A DNA stretch of 64,000 nt from Clostridiales bacterium (GTDB lineage Bacteria > Bacillota_A > Clostridia > Oscillospirales > Oscillospiraceae), in assembly GCA_004553625.1 (NCBI GenBank), contig SFKX01000010.1, positions 52,484 through 116,483 on the forward strand, read 5' to 3'. Below the pieces are notes generated by a model, which was not told the origin of the DNA, ran no database searches, and was given only the letters and a program-made list of their open reading frames with translations. The stretch's first letter is position 1; each line of letters starts with the position of its first letter. Made by a program: the position numbers and the translations under genes. Shown one piece after another: positions 43,708-51,703 of the stretch.

Positions 43708-44773
43708 AATTAGGAGCCTGACCCAAAAGCAGCTGTTCCTGCCCATATTCTGCGTGTTCCTGGTGCTGTGCTCGAACATCATCTACGACATTGCGCAGGG
43801 CAACGCCTTCTACAACTTCTTCAGCATCTCTATAAAGAACGGCGTGCTCTACGGCCGTATCATCGACATACTCAACCGCGGCAGCGAGGTCGCCATCCTG
43901 GCCATAGGCATGACGCTGGTCGTCTCCTGCTCGGCCGGAACGGATATATCCGTCGGCTCTGTCATGAGTCTCTGCGCCTCCTTCTGCTGCATGCTGTTGT
44001 CCGGCTACGGCGTGACTTCCGCGTATGAGTACGCGCTGCCCCTGGTGGTCTGCGTCATCGCGGGCCTGCTGATGGGCTGCCTCTGCGGCGCGTTCAACGG
44101 CGCCCTGGTGGCGTATTTGAACATCCAGCCCATGGTGGCGACGCTCATCCTGTACTCCGCGGCAAGGGCCATCGGCCTGCTGCTGTGCAACGACCAGATA
44201 CTGTATATCCGCGTGGACAGCTTCGGCATGTTTGGCGGCTACACCGGTTTCCTGCCGACGCCCATCATCATCGCGGCGCTGTGCATACTGATAGTCTCCA
44301 TAGCGCTCAAAAAGACGGCCATGGGCATGTACGTCCAGTCCGTCGGCATCAACAAGAAGGCCAGCCGCATCGCGGGTCTCAATTCGCAGAAGATCATCTT
44401 CCTCTGCTACGTGCTCTGCGGCCTGTGCGCGGCGATCGCGGGCATCGTCTCTTCCTCTCGTACCAGCAACGCGGACTCCAACAACATCGGCCTCAACTAT
44501 GAGCTGGACGCCATCCTGGCGGTCGCGCTTGGCGGCAACAGCCTGGGCGGCGGCAAGTTCAACCTGGCCGGCTCCATCATTGGCGCATACACCATCCAGG
44601 CCATCACGACTACTCTCTACGCCCTGGGCGTCTCCACCGAGGTCGCGCCGGTATTCAAAGCCGTCGTGGTCATAGTCATCGTCGCCATCCAGGCCCCGCC
44701 GGTGAAGGCGTATTTCAAAAAGCGCCGCGCCGTCAAGGCTGCCGCTGCTGAAAAGGAGGCCGTGACCGCATGA
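43700..44773 (+). CDS. Sugar ABC transporter permease (YtfT-like)
   Basis: 357 residues from ATG 43700 with GGGAGG upstream. It is a multi-spanning CUT2 permease with EVAILAIGMTLVVSCSAGTDISVGSVMSL and LAVALGGNSLGGGKFNLAGSIIGA, the conserved interface segments. Forms the channel with the next gene product. A basic Ala-rich tail follows the last helix. Confidence 0.93.
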   Translation: MNKIRSLTQKQLFLPIFCVFLVLCSNIIYDIAQGNAFYNFFSISIKNGVLYGRIIDILNRGSEVAILAIGMTLVVSCSAGTDISVGSVMSLCASFCCMLLSGYGVTSAYEYALPLVVCVIAGLLMGCLCGAFNGALVAYLNIQPMVATLILYSAARAIGLLLCNDQILYIRVDSFGMFGGYTGFLPTPIIIAALCILIVSIALKKTAMGMYVQSVGINKKASRIAGLNSQKIIFLCYVLCGLCAAIAGIVSSSRTSNADSNNIGLNYELDAILAVALGGNSLGGGKFNLAGSIIGAYTIQAITTTLYALGVSTEVAPVFKAVVVIVIVAIQAPPVKAYFKKRRAVKAAAAEKEAVTA

Positions 44774-45837
44774 AAACGACCGCTATAAACAAAAAGCCCG
44801 CCTCCGCCCTCAAGGACAGGCGTTCCATGAACGGCAACACCGTTCTGCTGGTCATCACCATTGCGCTGTTCATAGTCATGTACGCGGCGGGCTGCATCGT
44901 GTATGCCGACAAGGGCTTCACTCACTTCCAGACCTTCCTCAACATTCTCATAAACAACGCCGGCCTCATCTGCGTGGCCTGCGGCATGACCTGCGTCATG
45001 CTCACCGGCGGCATCGACATCTCGGTCGGCTCGCTCATCGCGCTCGACTGCATGCTGCTCGCTAAGGGCATGAGCGACTGGGGCATAGGCGCCGTGCCGA
45101 TGTGCCTCATCATCCTCGCCATAGGCGTTGCAATGGGCATCATACAGGGCTTCTGCGTGGGTTATCTCGAGATCCAGCCCTTCATCGTCACCATGGCGGG
45201 CATGTTTTTCGCCCGCGGCCTCACCGCCGTCGTGTCCACGGCGCAGCTTTCCATCACCCAGGACGCCAATGCAACCTTCTACGCCTGGGCCAACACCAAG
45301 ATAAACCTGCCCGAGTTCCTCGGCTACGCCAACAAGAAGGGCATAATACAGGTTCCGTACATACGAGTGGGCGTGATCGTGGCCATCGTAGTGCTGATTG
45401 CTATTTTCCTGGTCCTGCGCTACACTAAGTTCGGCCGCTCGCTCTATGCAGTCGGCGGCAGCGAGCAGTCGGCGGCCATGATGGGCCTGAACGTCAAGCT
45501 CACAAAGATGAAGGCATACATTCTCTCGAGCTTCCTGTGCTCCATCGGCGGCATCTGCTACTGCCTGAACACCATGCAGGGCAGCGTGCAGCAGGCCTCG
45601 GGCCTCGAGATGGACGCCATCGCATCCTCGGTAATCGGCGGTACGCTGCTGACGGGCGGCGTCGGCAACGTCATCGGTTCGTTCTTCGGCGTGCTCATAA
45701 ACGGCACGATCTCCACCATAGTAAAGACCAACGGCAAACTGGCCAGCTCCTGGCCCAACATCCTGACCGCGGCGCTGCTCTGCTTCTTCATAGTGCTCCA
45801 GAGCATCTTCGCCAAGATCAAGGAAAAGTCCAAGTGA
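44770..45837 (+). CDS. Sugar ABC transporter permease (YjfF-like)
   Basis: The 355-residue second permease has CVMLTGGIDISVGSLIALDCM, an ALRYTKFGRSLYAVGGSEQSA-type loop (LRYTKFGRSLYAVGG) and SSVIGGTLLTGGVGNVIGS. Heterodimeric permeases are a feature of the YtfT/YjfF subgroup. The start overlaps the preceding stop (ATGA). Confidence 0.93.
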   Translation: MKTTAINKKPASALKDRRSMNGNTVLLVITIALFIVMYAAGCIVYADKGFTHFQTFLNILINNAGLICVACGMTCVMLTGGIDISVGSLIALDCMLLAKGMSDWGIGAVPMCLIILAIGVAMGIIQGFCVGYLEIQPFIVTMAGMFFARGLTAVVSTAQLSITQDANATFYAWANTKINLPEFLGYANKKGIIQVPYIRVGVIVAIVVLIAIFLVLRYTKFGRSLYAVGGSEQSAAMMGLNVKLTKMKAYILSSFLCSIGGICYCLNTMQGSVQQASGLEMDAIASSVIGGTLLTGGVGNVIGSFFGVLINGTISTIVKTNGKLASSWPNILTAALLCFFIVLQSIFAKIKEKSK

Positions 45838-45847
45838 GGCGCGGAAT

Positions 45848-47437
45848 ATGGATATTAAAGATACTATCGCAAAGGGCGAGGCATTCCTGGGCATAGAGCT
45901 CGGCTCCACCAGGATAAAGGCCGTGCTGACTGGGCGCGACATGGCGCCGATAGCCTCCGGCGGTTTCGCCTGGGAGAACCGCTACGAGGGCGGATACTGG
46001 ACCTATCACATAGACGAGGTCTGGAACGGCCTGCGCGCCGCCTACGCGGAGCTCGCGGCGGATGTGGAAAAACGCTACGGCGTGAAGCTCACGAGGGTCG
46101 CGGCCATGGGCTTTTCCGGAATGATGCACGGCTATATCGCGCTGGACGCCTCCGGCGAGCTGCTGGCACCGTTCAGGACTTGGCGCAACACCACGACAGG
46201 GGAGGCCGCGGGCATCCTGACGGAGCGCTTCGGTTTCAACATCCCGCAGCGCTGGAGCGTGGCGCACCTGTACCAGGCCATACTGAACCGCGAGGAGCAC
46301 GTGAAGGACATAGACTACCTCACGACCCTCGCAGGCTATGTGCACTACAGGCTCTGCGGCGAGCGGGTGCTCGGCGTGGGCGAGGCCAGCGGCATGTTCC
46401 CGATAGACAGCGCCGCGAAGGACTACGACGCCGCCATGCTCGAGAGCTTCGATTCGCTGGTGGCTGACAGGGGCTATCCCTGGAAGCTGAGGGACATCCT
46501 GCCGCGTGTGCTGGTCGCAGGGGAGGCCGCGGGCAGCCTGACCGAGGCCGGAGCGAGGCTGCTCGACCCGAGCGGCGCGCTCGAGGCCGGTATCCCGCTC
46601 TGCCCGCCGGAGGGCGACGCGGGAACGGGCATGGCCGCCACGAACAGCGTCAGGCAGAGAACGGGCAACGTCTCCGCCGGAACGAGCGTGTTTGCCATGA
46701 TCGTACTTGAAAAGGCGCTGCCGAAGGTGCATACTGAGATAGACATGGTAACGACTCCGGCGGGCCTGCCCGCCGCAATGGTGCACTGCAACAACTGCAC
46801 AAACGAGATAAACGCCTGGGCCGAGGTGTTCCGCGGCTTCCTGGAGGCGATGGGGCAGGAGCCGGATATGAACGCGGTGTTCACGGCCATGTTCCGCACG
46901 GCGCTCGCGGGAGAGCCGGACGCGGGCGGGCTGCTGCTGTATAACTACCTCTCCGGAGAGCCTGTGACGGGCCTTGAAGAGGGCTGCCCGCTGCTGGTGC
47001 GGACGCCGGAGGCGCGGCTGAACTTTGCAAACTTCATGCGCGCGCAGCTATTTTCCGCCGTGGCCTCGCTGAAGCTGGGCATGGACATACTCGCGGCGGA
47101 CGGCGTGGAGCTGGACAGGCTCCTGGGCCACGGCGGCTTCTTCAAAACGCCGGAAGCGGGGCAGAAGCTCATGGCCGCGGCGCTGGGCGTGCCTGTGTCG
47201 GTCATGGAGACGGCGGGCGAGGGCGGCCCCTGGGGCATGGCCCTGCTGGCCGGATACATGGCCTTGAAAAAGCCCGGCGAGAGCCTTGAGGACTGGCTGG
47301 ACGGCACGGTCTTTGCCGCGCAGGAGGTCAGCACCGTTGCGCCGGACGCGGCGGATGCCGAGGGTTTCGGCGGATTTATAAGTAACTATGTGAGGGGGCT
47401 CGCCGTGGAGCGCGCCGCCGTTGAGAACTTGAGATAG
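45848..47437 (+). CDS. FGGY-family carbohydrate kinase, probable ribulokinase role
   Basis: The 529-residue kinase has the FGGY phosphate motif FLGIELGSTRIKAVL, AAMGFSGMMHGYIAL, a central TGNVSAGTSVFAMIVLEK and GHGGFFKTPEAGQKLMAAAL. It is more similar in these motifs to the xylulokinase/YgcE branch than to classical AraB. Its place between the transporter and araA makes L-ribulose the most likely substrate (inference). Confidence 0.85.
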   Translation: MDIKDTIAKGEAFLGIELGSTRIKAVLTGRDMAPIASGGFAWENRYEGGYWTYHIDEVWNGLRAAYAELAADVEKRYGVKLTRVAAMGFSGMMHGYIALDASGELLAPFRTWRNTTTGEAAGILTERFGFNIPQRWSVAHLYQAILNREEHVKDIDYLTTLAGYVHYRLCGERVLGVGEASGMFPIDSAAKDYDAAMLESFDSLVADRGYPWKLRDILPRVLVAGEAAGSLTEAGARLLDPSGALEAGIPLCPPEGDAGTGMAATNSVRQRTGNVSAGTSVFAMIVLEKALPKVHTEIDMVTTPAGLPAAMVHCNNCTNEINAWAEVFRGFLEAMGQEPDMNAVFTAMFRTALAGEPDAGGLLLYNYLSGEPVTGLEEGCPLLVRTPEARLNFANFMRAQLFSAVASLKLGMDILAADGVELDRLLGHGGFFKTPEAGQKLMAAALGVPVSVMETAGEGGPWGMALLAGYMALKKPGESLEDWLDGTVFAAQEVSTVAPDAADAEGFGGFISNYVRGLAVERAAVENLR

Positions 47438-47449
47438 GAGGAGATCGTC

Positions 47450-48925
47450 ATGGAAAACAAGGAGTTTTGGTTTGTAGTCGGCAGTCAGTTCCTGTATGGC
47501 CCCGAGGTGCTGGACACCGTCGCAGAGCGCGCCGCCGAGATGGCGGAGAGCATGAGCGCCTCCGGAAAACTGCCCTGCAAGCTGGTATATAAGGCCACGG
47601 TCAAGACCGACGCCGAGATTACCGAGATAATGAAGGCCGCCAACCGCGCTGAGGACTGCCTCGGCGTAGTGACCTGGTGCCACACCTTCTCCCCAAGCAA
47701 GATGTGGATACACGGTCTGGGCCTGCTTCAGAAGCCCTGGTGCCACCTGGCCACGCAGTATAACCGCCGCATCCCGAACGAAGCCATAGACATGGACTTC
47801 ATGAACCTCAACCAGGCCGCGCACGGCGACCGCGAGCACGGCTTCATCGGCGCGCGTATGCGCCTGCCTCGCAAGATCATCGCGGGCTATTGGCAGGACG
47901 CGCCTGTGCTCGAGGAGCTGGGCGCCTGGATGCGCTCGGCCATAGGCTATGACTTCTCGCACAAGCTGCGCATCGTCCGCTTCGGGGACAACATGCGCGA
48001 CGTCGCCGTCACCGAGGGCGACAAGGTCGAGGCGCAGATAAAGCTCGGCTGGCAGGTGGATTATTGGCCGGTCGGCCACCTCGTTGAGACGATGGACGAG
48101 CTCACCGAGGCCGAGGTGGACGCCCAGATGGACGAGTACCGCGCCCGCTACGACTTCGCCACGGACGATATCGCCACGGTGCGCTATCAGGCGAAGGAGG
48201 AGGCCGCAATGCGCAAGATCCTCGCCCGCGAGGGCGCGCAGGCCTTCATCAACAACTTCCAGGACCTCTACGGCATGGAGCAGCTGCCCGGCCTCGCCAG
48301 CCAGAACATGATGGCCGACGGCATAGGCTACGGCGGCGAGGGCGACTGGAAGGTCTCCGGCATGACCGCAATCATGAAGAAGATGGCCGAGGGCCTCGAG
48401 GGCGGCACGCTCTTCATGGAGGACTACACCTACGACCTGGAGCCCGGCAACGAGATCTCCCTGGGCGCGCACATGCTCGAGGTCTGCCCCTCGATAGCTG
48501 CGGAAAAGCCGAGGATAGAGATACACCCGCTGGGCATCGGCGGCAAGAATCCCCCGGCGCGCCTGGTGTTCGAGGGCAAGGCCGGACCCGGCATCGTGGT
48601 CAGCCTCATCGACATGGGCGGCAGACTGCGCATGATAATCCAGGACATCGAGGTCATTAAGCCGACCCTCGATATGCCGAACCTGCCTGTGGCGAGGGTC
48701 ATGTGGAAGCCCGCTCCGGACCTGCTGACCGGCGTGAAGTGCTGGATAGCCGCGGGCGGCGCGCACCACACCGTGCTCTCCACAGCCGTCAGCGCCCAGA
48801 TGATGATGGACTGGGCCGAGATGATGCAGATCGAGTGCGTCCACATCACGAAGGACACGAAGTTCGAGGACTTCAAAAAGGAACTGTTTTACAACGACAT
48901 CGCATGGAAATTGAGGAGCCTGTAA
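47450..48925 (+). CDS. araA: L-arabinose isomerase
   Basis: The 491-residue enzyme interconverts L-arabinose and L-ribulose. It begins FWFVVGSQFLYGPEVLDTVA, with TWCHTFSPSKMWIHGL, NQAAHGDREHGFIGARM and a C-terminal block with AAGGAHHTVLS. Catalytic Glu and His metal ligands fall in MEDYTYDLEPGNE and GAHMLEVCPS. A GAGGAGAT site precedes the ATG. Confidence 0.97.
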   Translation: MENKEFWFVVGSQFLYGPEVLDTVAERAAEMAESMSASGKLPCKLVYKATVKTDAEITEIMKAANRAEDCLGVVTWCHTFSPSKMWIHGLGLLQKPWCHLATQYNRRIPNEAIDMDFMNLNQAAHGDREHGFIGARMRLPRKIIAGYWQDAPVLEELGAWMRSAIGYDFSHKLRIVRFGDNMRDVAVTEGDKVEAQIKLGWQVDYWPVGHLVETMDELTEAEVDAQMDEYRARYDFATDDIATVRYQAKEEAAMRKILAREGAQAFINNFQDLYGMEQLPGLASQNMMADGIGYGGEGDWKVSGMTAIMKKMAEGLEGGTLFMEDYTYDLEPGNEISLGAHMLEVCPSIAAEKPRIEIHPLGIGGKNPPARLVFEGKAGPGIVVSLIDMGGRLRMIIQDIEVIKPTLDMPNLPVARVMWKPAPDLLTGVKCWIAAGGAHHTVLSTAVSAQMMMDWAEMMQIECVHITKDTKFEDFKKELFYNDIAWKLRSL

Positions 48926-48928
48926 ACT

Positions 48929-49627
48929 ATGCTTGAAGCACTGAAAGAAGAGGTATGCCGCGCAAATCTGCTCCTGCCGGAGCACGGACTCGTGACCTTT
49001 ACCTGGGGCAACGTCTCCGGTGTGGACCGCGAGAGCGGAATGATGGTCATAAAGCCCTCGGGCGTGGACTACGAGGGCATGAGCCCGGAGGACATGGTCG
49101 TGGTAAGCCTGGCGACGGGCGAGAGGGTGGAGGGCCGCTGGAAGCCCTCCAGCGATACGGCCACGCACGTCGCGCTCTACAACGCATTCCCCACGCTCGG
49201 CGGCGTGGTCCATACGCACAGCCGCTGGGCCACGAGCTTTGCCCAGGCCGGGCGCGGCATCCCCGCTTTCGGCACCACCCAGGGCGACTACTTCTACGGC
49301 GAGATCCCCGTCACGCGGAAGATGACTCCGGAGGAGATAGCGGGCAGCTACGAGCTCGAGACGGGCAATGTCATAATCGAGACCTTCCGTGAGCGGCGCA
49401 TAGACCCGGACCAGGTCCCCGCAGCTCTGGTCTACAGCCACGGCCCCTTTGCCTGGGGCAAGGACGCGATGAACGCGGTCCACAACGCGGTGGTGCTCGA
49501 GGAAGTGGCGTTCATGGCCTTCCACGCCATGGCGCTGACTCCCGGCCTGCCGCCCATGCAGCAGGAGCTGCTGGATAAGCACTACCTGAGAAAACACGGC
49601 CCCGGCGCGTATTACGGCCAGGGCTGA
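48929..49627 (+). CDS. araD: L-ribulose-5-phosphate 4-epimerase
   Basis: The 232-residue class II aldolase-fold epimerase has TFTWGNVSGVDRESG, MVIKPSGVDYEGM, zinc ligands in GGVVHTHSRWATSFAQAG and a third His near YSHGPFAWG. It converts L-ribulose-5-P to D-xylulose-5-P for the pentose phosphate or phosphoketolase route. Three nt separate it from araA. Confidence 0.97.
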   Translation: MLEALKEEVCRANLLLPEHGLVTFTWGNVSGVDRESGMMVIKPSGVDYEGMSPEDMVVVSLATGERVEGRWKPSSDTATHVALYNAFPTLGGVVHTHSRWATSFAQAGRGIPAFGTTQGDYFYGEIPVTRKMTPEEIAGSYELETGNVIIETFRERRIDPDQVPAALVYSHGPFAWGKDAMNAVHNAVVLEEVAFMAFHAMALTPGLPPMQQELLDKHYLRKHGPGAYYGQG

Positions 49628-49640
49628 GGAGGAACGGCAT

Positions 49641-50672
49641 ATGAGCGGTTGGAGGATAAGGCAATTCGGCAACGCGGAGTGCGTCAGGCTCGAAAACGGC
49701 GGGCTCTCGTGCGAGATACTCACCTACGGCGGCGCCCTGCGCTGCCTGAACGTGCCGGACAGAAACGGCAGGAGCGTGGACGTCGTCCTCGGCTTCGACA
49801 GCCTGGAGGACTACATGGAGCAGACCGGCTTCCTCGGCGCGCTCATAGGCCGCTTTGGGAACCGCATCGGGAACGCGGAGTTCGAGCTGGACGGCAAGCG
49901 TTATGAGCTTTTCAAAAACGACGGCGCCAACCACCTGCACGGCGGCAGGCGCGGCTTCGACAAGCGCATCTGGAAGATAGAGGCCAGGGACGACACCAAG
50001 CTCGCCCTCTCGCTCGTGAGCGAGGACGGCGAGGAGGGATACCCCGGCAGGCTCGAGGTCTATGTGCTCTACGAGCTGAAGGAGGACGCGCTGGAGATAA
50101 GCTACCGCGCCTTTTCGGACGCTGATACGCTCTGCAACCTCACGAACCACGCATATTTCAACCTCTCCGGCCACGACAGCGGCACGGTGGAGAAGCAGCT
50201 CATAAAGATAAACGCCTCGCACTACACGCCCACGGACGCGGGCCTCATCCCGACGGGCGAGATAGCGGACGTGACGGGGACGCCCATGGACCTGCGCGAG
50301 CCGGTCGTCATAGGCGAGCGGGCGGACCTGGACTTTGAAGCCCTGCGCTTCGGCGGCGGCTTCGACCACAACTACGCCATAGACGGCGCGGACGGCACGC
50401 TCCGCCTGGCCGCCGTGGCCGAGTCGCGGGAGACCGGCGTCGTCCTCGAGACCTGGACGACCCTGCCCGGGGTGCAGTTCTATTCCGGCAACGGCATGGC
50501 CGGGCTGCCGAAGGGCAAAAACGGCGCGCCCTATGACCGCCGTTGGGGATTCTGCCTCGAAACTCAGGTCTATCCGGACGCGCCGCATCACGCAAATTTC
50601 CCCTCCGCGCTGCTCAAAAAGGGCGCGGAATACCGCACAAAGACGGTCTACCGCTTTGCGCACAAGGACTAA
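49641..50672 (+). CDS. galM: Aldose 1-epimerase (mutarotase)
   Basis: A 343-residue protein with GALIGRFGNRIGNAEFELDGK, NDGANHLHGGRRGFDKR, catalytic His in NLTNHAYFNLSGH and the C-terminal catalytic Glu region GFCLETQVYPDAPHHANFPS. It interconverts anomers and so links sugar import to the isomerase. Last gene of the ara operon. Confidence 0.95.
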   Translation: MSGWRIRQFGNAECVRLENGGLSCEILTYGGALRCLNVPDRNGRSVDVVLGFDSLEDYMEQTGFLGALIGRFGNRIGNAEFELDGKRYELFKNDGANHLHGGRRGFDKRIWKIEARDDTKLALSLVSEDGEEGYPGRLEVYVLYELKEDALEISYRAFSDADTLCNLTNHAYFNLSGHDSGTVEKQLIKINASHYTPTDAGLIPTGEIADVTGTPMDLREPVVIGERADLDFEALRFGGGFDHNYAIDGADGTLRLAAVAESRETGVVLETWTTLPGVQFYSGNGMAGLPKGKNGAPYDRRWGFCLETQVYPDAPHHANFPSALLKKGAEYRTKTVYRFAHKD

Positions 50673-50714
50673 GCCTGCCAATCACATCACATAAAGACAG
50701 GAACCACAGCACGG

Positions 50715-50741
50715 CCGCCCCGGCCCCACCAACCGGGGCGG
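50715..50741. terminator. GC-rich hairpin between galM and bofA
   Basis: Perfect 9-bp arms CCGCCCCGG/CCGGGGCGG without a clear T-run; sits between convergent genes. Confidence 0.5.
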
Positions 50742-50755
50742 TTGTGTCATATGTA

Positions 50756-51019
50756 TCACAAAAAATTTTGGATAAGTACCAGTAGCACCAGGCCGGGAAT
50801 GCCCAGGATGCCCGCGACCAGCGCGTTCACCGCGTTGACGCCGAGCGCGAAGTCAAAGAACCCGCCGATGAAGTTGAACACGAAAAGCAGCACGAGGCCG
50901 GAAAGCATGTTCAGCAGCAGTTTGAAGAAGAACTTCACCGGCAGGCGGATGATACTAATGAGCAGCCAGAGCAGCAGGCCGCAGACGATGACGGTTATGA
51001 TCGTTGCCAGGGACGGCAT
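50756..51019 (-). CDS. bofA: BofA-family (pro-sigma-K processing inhibitor) membrane protein
   Basis: An 87-residue, very hydrophobic protein. It matches BofA in the pattern LPVKFFFKLLLNMLSGLVLL, NFIGG, a conserved NAVNALVAGILGIPGLVLLVL tail and overall length. In Bacillus BofA restrains SpoIVFB during sporulation. The preceding DUF2508 gene (yaaL) gives the same yaaL-bofA pairing as in Bacillus. Good evidence that the host can sporulate or descends from spore formers. Confidence 0.85.
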   Translation of the reverse strand: MPSLATIITVIVCGLLLWLLISIIRLPVKFFFKLLLNMLSGLVLLFVFNFIGGFFDFALGVNAVNALVAGILGIPGLVLLVLIQNFL

Positions 51020-51032
51020 GATCCTGCCTCCT

Positions 51033-51248
51033 TTACAGGTAAAACGATTTTAGGTTGCGCACGGCGCAGTTATACTTGGCCTTGAGAGCGCTTATCTCGA
51101 AGATACAGGTATCGAGCTGCGCCGAGTCGGTGACGTTGTTGAAGCGGTTATAGGTGTCGTCGAGCTGGGCACGGACGCTGTTGACTTCCTCCACGGCCTT
51201 TTTGATATCGGCTTTGAGCGCCTTGGCCTGTCTTGAACGTTTGGACAC
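51033..51248 (-). CDS. DUF2508 (YaaL-like) protein
   Basis: About 71 residues from GTG 51248, chosen because AAGGAG lies 10 nt before it; an ATG 33 nt further up overlaps that site. Highly charged and helical (ADIKKAVEEVNSVRAQLDDTYNRFNNVTD). DUF2508 proteins are small conserved neighbours of bofA in Firmicutes, with no known function. Confidence 0.78.
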   Translation of the reverse strand: MSKRSRQAKALKADIKKAVEEVNSVRAQLDDTYNRFNNVTDSAQLDTCIFEISALKAKYNCAVRNLKSFYL

Positions 51249-51349
51249 GGTGATCACACTCCTTGTCCATATTGTATTCAAAGGCGGGGCATTTTAACCA
51301 GTCAAAGCAAAAATTGCCGGTAATATTGCGGAGGAGCGGAGCAATACTA

Positions 51350-51610
51350 GACTCGGACTTCAAAAGAGAGCGACCCGGCAGGGTGAGAGAGAAAAGACCC
51401 AAGGCCGGTGCCTGGTGCGGAAAGCGCCATAAGGGCGAATGGCCGTCCGTTTGAAAAACGGGCTGCCGGAGCGGGCCGAAAGCCTTGTCCCGGAGCGGAT
51501 AGTGTGCAGGCCCGGTGCGAGAAAAAATGAAGTCAAGTGCCGGAAAGCGCAGCGATAGTTGCGTGTGAAAGGTGCGGCGGGGAAGCGTGAAAACGCAGCC
51601 CCGCTTTTTT
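51350..51610 (+). ncRNA. Candidate structured RNA of about 250 nt, unidentified
   Basis: The gene-free interval 51249-51703 contains a GC-rich series of hairpins. Examples are a CCGTTT/AAACGG stem near 51446-51462, a TGGTGC/GCGCCA stem near 51413-51429, and two related GTGC(C)GGAAAGCGC segments near 51414 and 51537. The series ends in a strong Rho-independent terminator. A weak promoter (TTGCGG 51326-51331, TAGACT 51348-51353) could start it. It lacks tmRNA, RNase P, SRP and T-box landmarks that I can recognise, and no convincing ORF fills it. Confidence 0.4.
51577..51610 (+). terminator. Terminator of the candidate RNA upstream of parE
   Basis: Outer GCGGGG/CCCCGC and inner GCGT/ACGC pairs, then six T. 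Confidence 0.8.
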
Positions 51611-51611
51611 C

Positions 51612-51640
51612 TTGCAATTTTGGGGCGGGTGAGCTATACT
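51612..51640 (+). promoter_or_regulatory. Predicted promoter for the topoisomerase operon
   Basis: TTGCAA (51612-51617) and TATACT (51635-51640), 17-nt spacer. An AAAATT/AATTTT inverted repeat lies downstream at 51650-51665. Confidence 0.65.
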
Positions 51641-51703
51641 ATATAAGTAAAATTATGCAATTTTGCGCTACAACATATTGATATTGAGAGGGAAAAACTG
51701 CAA

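Noticed and set aside
51282..51703. T-box, tmRNA, RNase P or SRP RNA upstream of parE
   Set aside because: None of the conserved core motifs of these RNAs is present on either strand, and the downstream gene is not a synthetase. Left as an unidentified structured RNA.
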